A stretch of DNA of 64,000 bases. Source: an uncultured Prevotellaceae bacterium (GTDB lineage Bacteria > Bacteroidota > Bacteroidia > Bacteroidales > Bacteroidaceae). Made by a program: the position numbers and the translations under genes. Location of the stretch: the NCBI GenBank assembly GCA_900316975.1, contig ONFA01000002.1, forward strand, positions 62,001-126,000. The letters run 5' to 3'. The notes beneath the pieces were generated by a model, which was given only the letters and a program-made list of their open reading frames with translations, had not been told where the DNA came from and did no database searches. Below, one piece after another: positions 31,980 through 41,363 of this stretch. The stretch's first letter is position 1; each line of letters begins with the position of its first letter.

Positions 31980-32076
31980 TTTCAACACCTCTTAACCGAC
32001 ATCGTCGACATCGCTTAACCGACATCGTCGACATCGGCAGACCGACATCGTCGACATCGGTTGAGAGGTGTTGAAA
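31980..32076. repeat. Three 23-bp tandem repeats inside a hairpin
   Basis: Units at 31992-32014, 32015-32037 and 32038-32060 share ACCGACATCGTCGACATCG, which is itself centred on the GTCGAC palindrome. The block is framed by TTTCAACACCTCTTAACCG (31980-31998) and CGGTTGAGAGGTGTTGAAA (32058-32076), 18 of 19 bp complementary. It lies directly after the DMT transporter stop codon. Confidence 0.8.
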
Positions 32077-32090
32077 GAAGTTTTTTAGGG

Positions 32091-33011
32091 TTATGAATAA
32101 CTGCCCATGAAGAGGAAGAGCATGGACAGCAGCACCAAGAGGAGGTCCACTACCTTCGATTTGAGGTTTTTCTCGTGGAACACCATGGCACCGAAGAGGA
32201 AACTGACCAGCACGGAGCCGCGCCGCACCATGGAGACAATGGAAATCATGGCTCCGTCGAGGCCGAGGGCGTAGAAATAGGCGAAGTCGGCAGCAGAGAG
32301 GAACACAGAGATGAGGATGATGCACCAGTCCCAACGGAAGGGGGTAGTCTCCTTGCGGAGTGGAAACCACAGGAGGAAGAGCATGGCAAGCATCATGAAG
32401 AACTGGTAGAAGGTGTACCACGACTGCACAGCGAGTTTGTCCAGTCCCACACCACCGTTCTCGGGCGATGCCATCAGGAACTTGTCGTAGAGTCCGCTGA
32501 TGGCGCCCAGCACATTGGCGAGCACCACGAAGACAATCCATTTGTTGTGCTTGAAGTCGATACCTTCCTTCTTGCTGGAGCGCGAGAGCATCCAGAGTCC
32601 TATCATGGCAATGATGACACCGACCCATTGCCACACATTCAGCCGTTCGCCAAAGAGCGTGATGCCGCCGACGAGCACCCAGATGGGGCGAGTGGCATTG
32701 ATGGGGCCAACGATGGTAATGGGCAGATGTTTCAACCCGAAGTAGGCGAAGAGCCAACTGCTGAGCACGATGAGCGACTTGAGTAGGATGTATTTGTGTT
32801 CTGCCCACCCGTACTGATGAGTGTAGAAGAGGCTGTCTTCGGGGATGTATCCCTTTGCCGAGAGGATGATGAACGGCAGGAAGATGAGCGAGGAGAACAG
32901 GGTGTTGAGTGTCAGCACCGGAATGACCGCATTCTCCCTGAGCGACTTCTTCTTGAAGACGTCGTAGAAGCCGAGGAGGGTGGCGGAAAGGAATGCTAAT
33001 ATGAGCCACAT
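32091..33011 (-). CDS. DMT/EamA-family membrane transporter
   Basis: 306 residues with ten hydrophobic helices in two EamA halves (MWLILAFLSATLLGFYDVFKK, and the second half from about residue 165). The GPINATRPIWVLVGGITLFGE segment at the end of helix 4 is the conserved EamA signature. It probably exports a metabolite or drug; substrate unknown. It is followed by an unusual repeat-bearing hairpin and a strong terminator, and preceded by a perfect 28-bp inverted repeat. Confidence 0.88.
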   Translation of the reverse strand: MWLILAFLSATLLGFYDVFKKKSLRENAVIPVLTLNTLFSSLIFLPFIILSAKGYIPEDSLFYTHQYGWAEHKYILLKSLIVLSSWLFAYFGLKHLPITIVGPINATRPIWVLVGGITLFGERLNVWQWVGVIIAMIGLWMLSRSSKKEGIDFKHNKWIVFVVLANVLGAISGLYDKFLMASPENGGVGLDKLAVQSWYTFYQFFMMLAMLFLLWFPLRKETTPFRWDWCIILISVFLSAADFAYFYALGLDGAMISIVSMVRRGSVLVSFLFGAMVFHEKNLKSKVVDLLLVLLSMLFLFMGSYS

Positions 33012-33039
33012 AAATGGAATTGCTTTTTACAAGTTATTA

Positions 33040-33143
33040 TTCATGAACATTCGTGGGCATTACATGGGCATTCGTGTAAAAAACAGGAACTATTTTTCTT
33101 TTTAACATATAATGTCCATGTAATGCCCACGAATGTTCATGAA
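33040..33143. repeat. Perfect 28-bp inverted repeat of the ATTCGTGG family
   Basis: The arm TTCATGAACATTCGTGGGCA plus 8 bp (33040-33067) is exactly complementary to 33116-33143, with a 48-bp A/T-rich loop. It lies between the DMT transporter gene and the GxxExxY gene and is related to 28767-28848. Confidence 0.85.
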
Positions 33144-33158
33144 TTTCTATTTGTGTAT

Positions 33159-33623
33159 TTATTCTTCATCTTCATCCCAATCGTTAGGAGTTGAATAGAC
33201 GATGTTCATGTCTTTGTCGAGGAGAACGCAGTCGTTGGTTTCTTCAATGTAGGCATAGCGTTCGCCTTGTAATCGTTGAGAGCCAAAATTGATGAGTAAC
33301 CCAATGGGCTTCTTCGTCAAACGCAGATAGTTGAAAAGTTGAGCACGATGGGCTGATATGAGTTTATTGGTTGACTTAAATTCCACAATGACATCATCTA
33401 CCACCATATCCATTTGGTAGTGCTTTTCCATCAAATGATGTTTGTAGTAACAGGGTAGAGGTTGTTCTGTCTTGTTCTCAACGCCTCGGTCGAGCAGTTC
33501 CAAATGCATAGCCTCATTATAAATGGGTTCCAATAGTCCCCAGTTCAACTCGCTATGTACTTTCATTGCCGCTCCAATAATCTGATACACAATATCTTTG
33601 TACTCCTTTGGATTCATCTTCAT
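33159..33623 (-). CDS. GxxExxY protein (PD-(D/E)XK nuclease-fold family)
   Basis: 154 residues, start MKMNPKEYK or the Met two residues on. GLLEPIYNEAMHLEL (residues ~29-43) is the G-x-x-E-x-x-Y motif naming the family, and YQMDMVVDDVIVEFKS gives the Asp...Glu-x-Lys core of a restriction-nuclease fold. Function is unknown; these proteins are frequent in Bacteroidetes and often sit near repeats. Repeat arms lie on both sides (33040-33143 and 33631-33660), which may indicate that the gene moved as a cassette. Confidence 0.85.
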   Translation of the reverse strand: MKMNPKEYKDIVYQIIGAAMKVHSELNWGLLEPIYNEAMHLELLDRGVENKTEQPLPCYYKHHLMEKHYQMDMVVDDVIVEFKSTNKLISAHRAQLFNYLRLTKKPIGLLINFGSQRLQGERYAYIEETNDCVLLDKDMNIVYSTPNDWDEDEE

Positions 33624-33630
33624 CTAAATT

Positions 33631-33660
33631 TATGATAAATTCGTGGGCATTATATGGTCA
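33631..33660. repeat. Single arm of the ATTCGTGG repeat family
   Basis: ATTCGTGGGCATTATATGG (33640-33657) matches 17 of 19 bases of the arm at 33049-33067, between the GxxExxY gene and truA. Confidence 0.6.
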
Positions 33661-34413
33661 TTTATGTTCAATAAAAATATCGTCGGGATACGTCACGTCA
33701 GCCAAGAACAGCGCGTTGCCGGGCACGGACATTCCTGCGGAGCAACGGTCTTTCTTCTCGATGATTTCACGGAACTGCTGGATGGTGAGCACGCCACGTC
33801 CCACATCGAGGAGGGTGCCGACAATGGCACGTACCATGTTGCGGAGGAAACGGTCGGCGGTGATGGTGAACTGCCACTTGAGAGGGGAAACCTGTTCCCA
33901 TTCGGCGTATGCGACGTTGCAGTTGTTCGTCTTCACGTCCGTGTGGAGTTTGGAGAAAGAGGTGAAGTCTGTATAGTCGAAGAGAGTCTGAGCCGCCTCA
34001 TTCATCAGGTCGAAGTCGAGGGGTTGCGAGAAGCGGTAGGCGTAGTGCTCAAAGGGTGACTTCTCTGTGGTGATATAATAATGATACGTGCGCGAGGTGG
34101 CAGAGAACCGTGCATGAGCATCGGACTTCACAGGCACAATCTTGTGGATGGCGATGTCGGAAGGCAGGAACTTGTTGAGGCGGCCAGCCAACGTGCTGGG
34201 TGAATCAAGGGGGGCTTTCGTGTCGAAGTGTGCCACCATCAAACTGGCGTTCACTCCAGCGTCTGTCCGTCCTGCTCCCGTCACTTCGATGGGTTCGCGC
34301 AGCAGGGTGGAGAGTGCCTTGCCGAGCACCTCCTGCACACTGATACCGTTGGGCTGAATCTGCCAACCGTGATAGCGTGCACCATCGTAAGAGAGATAGA
34401 TGAAGTAGCGCAT
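33658..34413 (-). CDS. truA: tRNA pseudouridine(38-40) synthase
   Basis: 251 residues. Catalytic Asp51 in [28 protein letters not shown] at the N-terminus and [19 protein letters not shown] near the C-terminus are family hallmarks. It modifies U38-U40 in the anticodon arm of many tRNAs. Separated by 47 bp from the MATE gene upstream and possibly co-transcribed with it. Confidence 0.96.
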   Translation of the reverse strand: MRYFIYLSYDGARYHGWQIQPNGISVQEVLGKALSTLLREPIEVTGAGRTDAGVNASLMVAHFDTKAPLDSPSTLAGRLNKFLPSDIAIHKIVPVKSDAHARFSATSRTYHYYITTEKSPFEHYAYRFSQPLDFDLMNEAAQTLFDYTDFTSFSKLHTDVKTNNCNVAYAEWEQVSPLKWQFTITADRFLRNMVRAIVGTLLDVGRGVLTIQQFREIIEKKDRCSAGMSVPGNALFLADVTYPDDIFIEHK

Positions 34414-34460
34414 GGCAACTAAGAGTCTGAGTTAGGGTTAAAGTCTGGGTTAAGGTTAAG

Positions 34461-35879
34461 TTATGGAGTTACTCTGTTGTGGAAGAACGTGCGTCGGAGC
34501 GTACTCTCCTTGCGGATGCTGGGCACATGCTGCGAGGCACGGTTGCGGTAGAAGTGCCACAGCATCAGGGCAGAGGTGATGGTGGCTATGCCGTCGGCTG
34601 TGGCAATGCTGATCCACACACCGTTGGTGCCCCACAGTTCGGGGAAGATGAGCAGGAAAGGCACGAGGAACACCAGTTGGCGGCTCACCGAGAGGAATAT
34701 GCTCTTTTTAGCCATGCCGATGCTCTGGAAGAAGTTGCCCACCACAATCTGAAAGCCCACAATGGGCGACATGACCACGATGATTTTCATACCCGACACA
34801 GCGAGGTCGGCCAGGGCAGGGTCGTGGGTGAAGAGGGCTACGGGGTAGTGGGGCAGGAACTCGCACAAGATGAAGGAGCAGCACATGACGATGGTGGCGA
34901 GGATGATGGCCTTGCGCAGCACCTCATCCACCCGTTGCGGCTGCTGTGCCCCAAAGTTGAAACCGGCGATGGGTTGCATGCCCTGACAGATGCCCATCAC
35001 CACCATGACGAAGAGGAACGTGATGCCGTTCACGATGCCATAGGCTGCAATGGCCAGGTCGCCCCCGTGCTTGGTCAGTCCCTTGTTGATGAGGATGACC
35101 ACCAGACAGGCACACAACTGCATACAGAAAGGAGAGAGACCAATGCTGAGAATGTTCTTCACAATGCGCTTCCTGAGTCCGTAGATGCCTGAATGCAAGT
35201 GGATTAAGTCTCTCTTGTTGGAAAGCACCACAATGACGTATGCCAAGGCAAACACCTGTGCCAGAATGGTGGCAAAGGCGGCACCTTTGATGCCCATGCC
35301 GAAGGTGAAGATGAACAGCGGGTCGAGAATGGCGTTGATGACCACGGTGGCAATCGTGGCACTCATCGCCACATGTGGATGCCCCGTACTGCGCAGCGCA
35401 CTGTTCAGGCCCAGATAGAGGTGAGTGACCACATTGCCATAGAGGATGATGGTCATGTAGTCGTGGGCATACTGCAAGGTGTTTTCCGATGCGCCGAAGA
35501 ACAGCAGCAAGGGGTCGATGAACACCAATCCGAGCACTCCCACAATGATGCCGATGATGACATTGAGCGACACCAGATTGCCCAGCACCCTTTCCGCTGT
35601 CTTGTAGTCCTTTTGTCCTAATTTGATTGAGATCATGGTCGAACTTCCCACTCCCACCATCGCACCGAAGGCGGCACTCAGGTTCATCACGGGGAAGGTG
35701 ACAGCCAGACCGCCCAACGACAGCGTGCCCACCTCGGGAATGTGTCCTATAAAGATGCGGTCCACCATGTTGTAGAGCGATGAAGCCGTCATTGCCACCA
35801 CAGCCGGCACGGCATACTTCATCAGCAGTTCGCCAATGGGTCTCGTTCCCAATTCCTTTGTTCTATTATCCTGTTGCAT
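34461..35879 (-). CDS. MATE-family efflux transporter
   Basis: 472 residues with twelve hydrophobic helices in two six-helix halves. The start (ELGTRPIGELLMKYAVPAVV) and RIFIGHIPEVGTLSLGG are typical of bacterial NorM/MepA-like exporters, which use Na+ or H+ to expel cationic compounds. A -7 box (CAAAGTTA at 35917-35924, minus TAACTTTG) precedes it by 38 bp. Confidence 0.92.
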   Translation of the reverse strand: MQQDNRTKELGTRPIGELLMKYAVPAVVAMTASSLYNMVDRIFIGHIPEVGTLSLGGLAVTFPVMNLSAAFGAMVGVGSSTMISIKLGQKDYKTAERVLGNLVSLNVIIGIIVGVLGLVFIDPLLLFFGASENTLQYAHDYMTIILYGNVVTHLYLGLNSALRSTGHPHVAMSATIATVVINAILDPLFIFTFGMGIKGAAFATILAQVFALAYVIVVLSNKRDLIHLHSGIYGLRKRIVKNILSIGLSPFCMQLCACLVVILINKGLTKHGGDLAIAAYGIVNGITFLFVMVVMGICQGMQPIAGFNFGAQQPQRVDEVLRKAIILATIVMCCSFILCEFLPHYPVALFTHDPALADLAVSGMKIIVVMSPIVGFQIVVGNFFQSIGMAKKSIFLSVSRQLVFLVPFLLIFPELWGTNGVWISIATADGIATITSALMLWHFYRNRASQHVPSIRKESTLRRTFFHNRVTP

Positions 35880-35916
35880 AGTGTTTGTTTGTGTCCTTTT
35901 CTTCTAAAAAACGGTA

Positions 35917-35924
35917 CAAAGTTA
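35917..35924 (-). promoter_or_regulatory. -7 box for the MATE gene
   Basis: Minus-strand TAACTTTG 38 bp upstream of the start codon. Confidence 0.65.
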
Positions 35925-35993
35925 CGGACTTTTTGCCATCCTACGCCTTCTTTCCCTTCTTTTTTTTCATTTTGTCGAAAACGAATGACTTAT

Positions 35994-36040
35994 ATTAAAA
36001 AAAGTTGCCACTTCTTGAGAGGTTCTCGAAGTGGCAACTT
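35994..36040 (-). terminator. Strong terminator of the S9 peptidase gene
   Basis: AAGTTGCCACTTC (36002-36014) pairs perfectly with GAAGTGGCAACTT (36028-36040) and the stem extends inward through GAGA/TTCTC; on minus it is followed by a run of T. Confidence 0.9.
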
Positions 36041-36087
36041 GGAAGAGGCGCATCATTTTGTATGGTGCTACTGCCTATATCTTTTTT

Positions 36088-38241
36088 CTATTTGAGTTTG
36101 TCCCATTCTGGAGGCTCAACACCCAACAGGTTCTTCACAAAGAAGTCGGCACGTTTGTGCTCTCCAAAGGTTTCGCCCATGGTGTGGTGGGCATTGGGCA
36201 CCAAGATAAACTCGAAGTCTTTGTTGGCTTTGATGAGGGCGTTGACCACTTGGTAGGAAGAGGAGGGATCGACATTGTCGTCCATTTCGCCCACGAGGAG
36301 CATGAGTTTTCCCTTGAGGTTCTTGGCGTTCTCCACGTTGGAGCACTCCACGTAACTGCTATCGACAGGGTAACCCATCCACTGCTCGTTCCACCAGATT
36401 TTGTCCATGCGGTTGTCGTGGCATCCACAGGCGGCATAGGCAGCCTTGTAGAAGTCGCCGTGGAAGAGGAGGGCACCGAGGGCTTCCTGTCCGCCAGCCG
36501 AACAGCCGTAGATGCCCATGCGCTCGATGTCCATGTAGGGGTATTTCTTGGCAGCGGCCTTGATCCACTCGATGCGGTCGGGGAAGCCGCTGTCTTTCAG
36601 GTTCTTGTAGCACACCTGCTCGAAGTCGAGGCTGCGGAAGGAGGTGCTCATGGCGTCGAGTTGCACGACGATGAAGCCGAGTTCTGCCACGTCTTGCAGA
36701 TAGTAGAGCCATGGGGTGAACTTCTTGGGCACATACTGGTCGCCAGGACCGGAGTAGATGTATTCGATAACGGGATATTTTTTGTTGGGGTCGAAGTTGG
36801 AGGGGCGTTGGATGAGTCCCCACATGTCGGTCTTTCCGTCGCGACCGGGAGCCACGAACACTTCGGGTGCTTGCCAGCCTGTAGCCTTCAGCCTGCTGAT
36901 ATCTGCTGTTTCGAGGGTGGAGATGATGTGCCCATCGATGGAGGAGCGCAGCACCGTCACAGGGGCTTGGTCGATGGTTGAATAGGTGTCGATGAAAGAT
37001 GTCTCACACGAACGGCTGAACGTGGCTTCGTGGTTTCCGCGTTCAGGAGTGAGTTCCACGAAGTTTTTGCCATCGAGACCGATGCGGTAGTAATGAATGT
37101 TATAGGGGTCTTCCTCTGGAATCTTACCGTCGAAACTGGACGTGACCTTGCCCATGTTCTTGCAATTGCGTCCGTTGGCGGAGAAGATGATAAAACCCTT
37201 TCCCTTCTCGTCGATTTGGGCATCTTGCACCTCGCGCACCCAGTAGTCGCCCTTGGTCAGTTGGGTAAGTTTTCCCTTCTTGCGGTCGTAGAGGTAGAGG
37301 TGTGCGTGTCCGTCGCGGTCACTCTTCCAGAGAATATGGTTTTCGTCGAGATCACGACGGTAGTTGCGTGAGTATGCCACATACTTGTCATTCTTCTCTT
37401 CAATGAGGGTGCGAACATTACCCTCCAAATCCATCTCCAGCACACGGTAGGTCTTGTGACCGCGCTCGTTGAACTCGAAGGTGAGGGTCTTTCCGTTGTC
37501 GTCCCAACTGGGTGCGGTCACCTCATACTGTGATGCGAAGAGGGCTGTAGATTTAGGATAGATAGTCTTCTTGGCTTCCACGTCGACCACTACGGGAATA
37601 CGGTAATTGAGCGAGTCGCCAGGTTTGGCATATTCAAGTTGTGTGTAGATGGGCTGCACCTGATTGGCAGGGGAGGACTGTGTGTAAGTCACATAGTGCT
37701 TGGGGGCAGGCTTGATGAGCACGGTGGCATAGTATTTGCCATCTTTTGACCAACGTCCCCAAGAGGAATAGTAGCAGGTGTCAACGCCATCGGTGGTCAC
37801 TTGTACGGCGTTTGCAGCGTCATTACCTTTCTGGAGGTATAGGTTGTTTTCCTTATGAATAATGAATGAACCTTTATTTACAGGACTTTCGGCACGTCCG
37901 TCTTTCTCGTCACGCACCTCCATCCAATGGTGGTAGCCATCACCACTGGTACCACCCCAGTTGCCCCGACGACGGTTGAGTTCAGGATTGGTGGTCAGTT
38001 CTTTCGCGCCAGTCTTTGCGTCGACTTTATACCATACGGTGCTGTCGCCATTGTAGGTGGAGTAGATGAACTGGTCTTTGGGACCATTGAAAGAACGATG
38101 CACATTGATACTCCCGTTGGTCATCTTCCATGAGTGGCGAGTACCTGTAGAGAATGCTCTTTTGTAATCGTTGATGGTGCCTTGGGCATGGATGCTCAGA
38201 GTGGCAGATGCCAGCAAGGCGAAAGCAATCAGTTTCTTCAT
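36088..38241 (-). CDS. Secreted S9-family (dipeptidyl-peptidase IV-like) serine peptidase
   Basis: 717 residues: signal peptide (MKKLIAFALLASATLSIHAQ), an eight-bladed propeller of ~430 residues, then an alpha/beta hydrolase domain. GIYGCSAGGQEAL holds the nucleophile Ser; the Asp in GEMDDNVDPSSSYQ and the His in NAHHTMGE complete the triad. The common G-W-S-Y-G-G of DPP IV is GCSAGG here, so substrate preference may differ. It probably trims peptides in the periplasm. It ends in a strong terminator and is the most downstream of a group of minus-strand envelope genes. Confidence 0.9.
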   Translation of the reverse strand: MKKLIAFALLASATLSIHAQGTINDYKRAFSTGTRHSWKMTNGSINVHRSFNGPKDQFIYSTYNGDSTVWYKVDAKTGAKELTTNPELNRRRGNWGGTSGDGYHHWMEVRDEKDGRAESPVNKGSFIIHKENNLYLQKGNDAANAVQVTTDGVDTCYYSSWGRWSKDGKYYATVLIKPAPKHYVTYTQSSPANQVQPIYTQLEYAKPGDSLNYRIPVVVDVEAKKTIYPKSTALFASQYEVTAPSWDDNGKTLTFEFNERGHKTYRVLEMDLEGNVRTLIEEKNDKYVAYSRNYRRDLDENHILWKSDRDGHAHLYLYDRKKGKLTQLTKGDYWVREVQDAQIDEKGKGFIIFSANGRNCKNMGKVTSSFDGKIPEEDPYNIHYYRIGLDGKNFVELTPERGNHEATFSRSCETSFIDTYSTIDQAPVTVLRSSIDGHIISTLETADISRLKATGWQAPEVFVAPGRDGKTDMWGLIQRPSNFDPNKKYPVIEYIYSGPGDQYVPKKFTPWLYYLQDVAELGFIVVQLDAMSTSFRSLDFEQVCYKNLKDSGFPDRIEWIKAAAKKYPYMDIERMGIYGCSAGGQEALGALLFHGDFYKAAYAACGCHDNRMDKIWWNEQWMGYPVDSSYVECSNVENAKNLKGKLMLLVGEMDDNVDPSSSYQVVNALIKANKDFEFILVPNAHHTMGETFGEHKRADFFVKNLLGVEPPEWDKLK

Positions 38242-38266
38242 GTTGTTGATGGAATAATATAGCTAA

Positions 38267-39811
38267 TTAGTAAATGTTGAAATCGTTGTAGAAATAGTAG
38301 TACCACCAATAGGTGTTGCCATAGAGAGGTTTCAGACGTTTTGCCATCTCTTGCTCTTTGATTCCTTGCTGAAGTAGTTGGTTGTAGTCTTGGATGAAAC
38401 CATTATACTTGTTCGCCACGACGTCGTCAAAGCGGAACTGGTCAAGCGTGATAGGCGATTCTTCTGCATTTCCGAGCAGAATGGCACCTTCTTGATAGAG
38501 TAGCGGAATCGGACTGTTGGGGTGATTGTTCACATAATCGTAGAAGTGGACGCAGAAGGCATAATAGTCCTTTGCCCACAGCGACATGCACATTGTGACG
38601 TTTTCCAAGAGAGGAGTGGAAGGGTGATTCAAATCTGAAAAATACTCCAACAGGTATTGCTCGCACAGCCCGTCATCACCGTCGAGTATGTTCTTGTTGT
38701 CGCTGAGCAGTGGTGACAAGGTCTGATATTCTTTGCTTTGGATGAAATTGGTGCTGTTCATCATCCATGCTTCATGTTCTATTGCCCATTGCCGGTGAAA
38801 GGTGCTGCTTTTGAGCAATGAGATGTATTTGGCTGCCACTTCAAACTCCTGATTGAAGATGGCACATCGAGTCATCATCTTAAGGCTTCGGAAACTCAAT
38901 CCGTATTGTACGGCATTTTCCATTGCCCATCGATAGGAATAATTGATGTGCCCGAACATGTAGTAGATGATGGGGGCACCTAAAAGTGATGTGCGTATCT
39001 TCGGCGAGTCACCTGTGTCGGGCTTGATGCCGCAGTTGTTGGTTTCAAACATCCTATCCATCTGCCCCGTGTGCATCAGGGCGATGTTCTTGTAGAGCAC
39101 CATGAGGTTGGTGGGGGCTTGACCATCTGTGGGCATCTCGTTCAGAACATCCTCAAATCGGAACTCATCGAGGGCACGGTACATGCGCAGTTCGTGGCGG
39201 AAATTCTTGTCAGTCAGTGTGGTCAGGATGCCATTCTTGGGCTGATAGTCGAGATGCCAATGCCATGATGTGGGCCATAGCAAATGGCTGATGTAGGGGA
39301 TGATGGCAAGAGGACCGATGGCGATGAGTCCTTTGAGGTGCCAACTGATGTGGAGATTCCTTGTCAGATAGATGATGCCCCATGTGTACAATAGAACGAA
39401 AAGAACCAAGAGGGTGGGGACAAATGGAAACCCTGGTGCCTTGGCATAGTAAATCCAGTAGCCGTAACTGAGCAGGTCGTAGAGCAAGAAGACGGGAATC
39501 GCCAATGCCGCAAAGCACCACTTGTCCTTGATGTTGAACATTCGGATGGTGATCCAGTAGATGGCCACCCAGAAGAGGATGAGGATAGTGCTACCCAGCC
39601 AGGGGTGGTAAAAGAACTGAGTGAGATAGCGTGCCACCCACACTATCCAACCGCCTTCACCTGTGACCGTTTCCATCATGAACGTGTGGCCATTGATGAA
39701 GACGTTGTTATCCTGAATGGTGTATAGATAATCACCATTCATCACCGGCAGCAGGATGTATGCTACGGTGATGAATGCGAACAAGTAGATGTATTTCAGA
39801 TACTTTTTCAT
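38267..39811 (-). CDS. DUF6057-family membrane protein (copy 1)
   Basis: 514 residues. The first ~200 hold six to seven transmembrane helices; the rest is soluble and helical (tetratricopeptide-like spacing). GGWIVWVARYLTQFFYHPWL near residue 53 and the final YGNTYWWYYYFYNDF are closely matched in the paralogue at 41364-43325. The family is, to my knowledge, confined to Bacteroidetes and uncharacterised. Its ATG overlaps the stop of the CxxCH lipoprotein gene by 4 bp (39808-39811), so they are co-translated. Confidence 0.85.
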   Translation of the reverse strand: MKKYLKYIYLFAFITVAYILLPVMNGDYLYTIQDNNVFINGHTFMMETVTGEGGWIVWVARYLTQFFYHPWLGSTILILFWVAIYWITIRMFNIKDKWCFAALAIPVFLLYDLLSYGYWIYYAKAPGFPFVPTLLVLFVLLYTWGIIYLTRNLHISWHLKGLIAIGPLAIIPYISHLLWPTSWHWHLDYQPKNGILTTLTDKNFRHELRMYRALDEFRFEDVLNEMPTDGQAPTNLMVLYKNIALMHTGQMDRMFETNNCGIKPDTGDSPKIRTSLLGAPIIYYMFGHINYSYRWAMENAVQYGLSFRSLKMMTRCAIFNQEFEVAAKYISLLKSSTFHRQWAIEHEAWMMNSTNFIQSKEYQTLSPLLSDNKNILDGDDGLCEQYLLEYFSDLNHPSTPLLENVTMCMSLWAKDYYAFCVHFYDYVNNHPNSPIPLLYQEGAILLGNAEESPITLDQFRFDDVVANKYNGFIQDYNQLLQQGIKEQEMAKRLKPLYGNTYWWYYYFYNDFNIY

Positions 39812-41322
39812 CTATCTGCGTACTTGGCAGGAATAGCGTCCTCTTTGGCTTTTTCTGCAAACTCCTGTGGTGTGATGTTGACAGGCTCAATCATGAATTC
39901 TGGACGATTGAATGAACGCAGGTAGAACGTGTAGAAATAGGGGTCTTTCTGAGGAAGCATGAAAGGCTTGTGTGCCTTTCCCTTCTTGTCGAAGTAGGCG
40001 ATGTATGGACGTGTATAGTTGCCGTCGTCACGTCGTGAATCGACCATAATCCATCTGCCGTTGCTCGACCATGTGGGGTAACTCTCTGAACGCTCACTGT
40101 TCAGTGCATCCATCTTCTGCACCTGCTGGGTCTTGAGATTCATCATGTAAATGTCGGCATCGGCATGCCATACGTGGAAGCATCCATATTCAGCCTGCGC
40201 GAACAGCAGATATTTCCCATCAGGACTGATGCGGGGCAGGGTGACACTCTGACCGAGCGAGTCGGAGGCATTGTATATCATCTGTACATTGCTGAATTCC
40301 TTGGTGTCAGGGTTAAAGTCAGCAGAATAGAGGTTGTACTTCACTTCATCATATCGTTGAATCATCTCAGCCGATTTCTCGATGCTGTCGTTGTAGTATT
40401 CGAAATGTGCCGAGCAGAAGTAGAGTTTCTTGCCATCAGGACTCCAAGTGGGGAACACTTCCAATTCGTCGTCCAGTTCGGAGATGATGCTTACCTCGTT
40501 CTTATCGACATCATAGAGAATCAGGTCGCTCTCTGTGTCCTGTACTTCAATCTTGTTCAGGTTTTTCGTGTGGAAAGACTGTCCCGTCTTGTTGGTGGAG
40601 AAGGCGATGAGGTTTTTCGTCGGATGCCAAGCGGGATAAACACCTGCACTGAGGGTCTCATCGGTCTTGAGGTCCACTTTCTTCAACTCACCGTTCGACA
40701 CAATCATGGTACCACCATAGCCTTGGCGCATATGGAAGAGCATGTTGTCCGTCTTGAAGTTCTTGTAGGAGTGGCAGTTGATGCACTGGCCCACTTTCTC
40801 GGAACTGACAGACATGTTGTTGTAAATTTCTCGCTCATCGAAATTGGTGAGGTTGCGTTGGTTGATGCTCAACTTCTCGTATGCTACATAGGAAGGCTGG
40901 ATGGCACGGTAGGAAATGTATTCATCGATGGAGTCTTCTGCCACGTAGATGTTGAAGGGCTGGTAAGCCTTCCATTTGTCACCAATCTTGGCAAACACCT
41001 CTACCTTGATTTCCTTTCCCTTGGCGGATTTGAGCATATCGGTCCATTCTGTCTCATCAATCAGCACTTTCTGATTATCGCCATAGATGTATGTGCCTCC
41101 GGGGGAAGTCAGTCTTGCTATCGTTTCGCTTTCACCCTCTTGAACTGCAAAGTTCATGGGGCAGATGTTGGCGGGAACCATCACTTCCGTGTAGTCGGGA
41201 TAAATTTTAGGAAGACGTGATTCCATTTGTGCATCGGAAGGCACGTCCAAATGTTTGCATGCCACTAGCAAGGTGGCCATCACTGCAATCGACAAGATAT
41301 TTTTCAGTTTCATAATCATCAA
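39808..41322 (-). CDS. Lipoprotein with one CxxCH haem motif and a TolB/PD40 propeller
   Basis: 504 residues from the first Met; the fourth residue is another possible start. Lipobox LLVAC with Cys22, an N-terminal beta-rich domain, C180-I-N-C183-H184 (a single c-type haem-binding motif), then WD40-like TolB blades (TWSPDGKKLYFCS, RISPDGKYLLFAQ, TWSSNGRWIMVDS). It probably sits on the periplasmic side of a membrane. It is locked between two DUF6057 genes: 4-bp overlap with the downstream copy and 41 bp to the upstream copy, so the three products likely form one system. Confidence 0.85.
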   Translation of the reverse strand: MMIMKLKNILSIAVMATLLVACKHLDVPSDAQMESRLPKIYPDYTEVMVPANICPMNFAVQEGESETIARLTSPGGTYIYGDNQKVLIDETEWTDMLKSAKGKEIKVEVFAKIGDKWKAYQPFNIYVAEDSIDEYISYRAIQPSYVAYEKLSINQRNLTNFDEREIYNNMSVSSEKVGQCINCHSYKNFKTDNMLFHMRQGYGGTMIVSNGELKKVDLKTDETLSAGVYPAWHPTKNLIAFSTNKTGQSFHTKNLNKIEVQDTESDLILYDVDKNEVSIISELDDELEVFPTWSPDGKKLYFCSAHFEYYNDSIEKSAEMIQRYDEVKYNLYSADFNPDTKEFSNVQMIYNASDSLGQSVTLPRISPDGKYLLFAQAEYGCFHVWHADADIYMMNLKTQQVQKMDALNSERSESYPTWSSNGRWIMVDSRRDDGNYTRPYIAYFDKKGKAHKPFMLPQKDPYFYTFYLRSFNRPEFMIEPVNITPQEFAEKAKEDAIPAKYADR

Positions 41323-41363
41323 TGATCAATTGTCAATAATCAATTTGGGTAGGAGTGGGCATT

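Noticed and set aside
31876..33009. 377-codon minus-strand frame overlapping the DMT transporter in another frame
   Set aside because: Low-plausibility Arg/His/Pro-rich composition and it runs through the tandem repeats and terminators; the transporter frame has ten clean membrane helices.
36000..36040. Hairpin at 36002-36040 as a small regulatory RNA
   Set aside because: A perfect stem with a T-run just after the S9 peptidase stop is explained as its terminator.
40165..41220. 351-codon plus-strand frame
   Set aside because: Antisense of the CxxCH lipoprotein gene; no motif or promoter.
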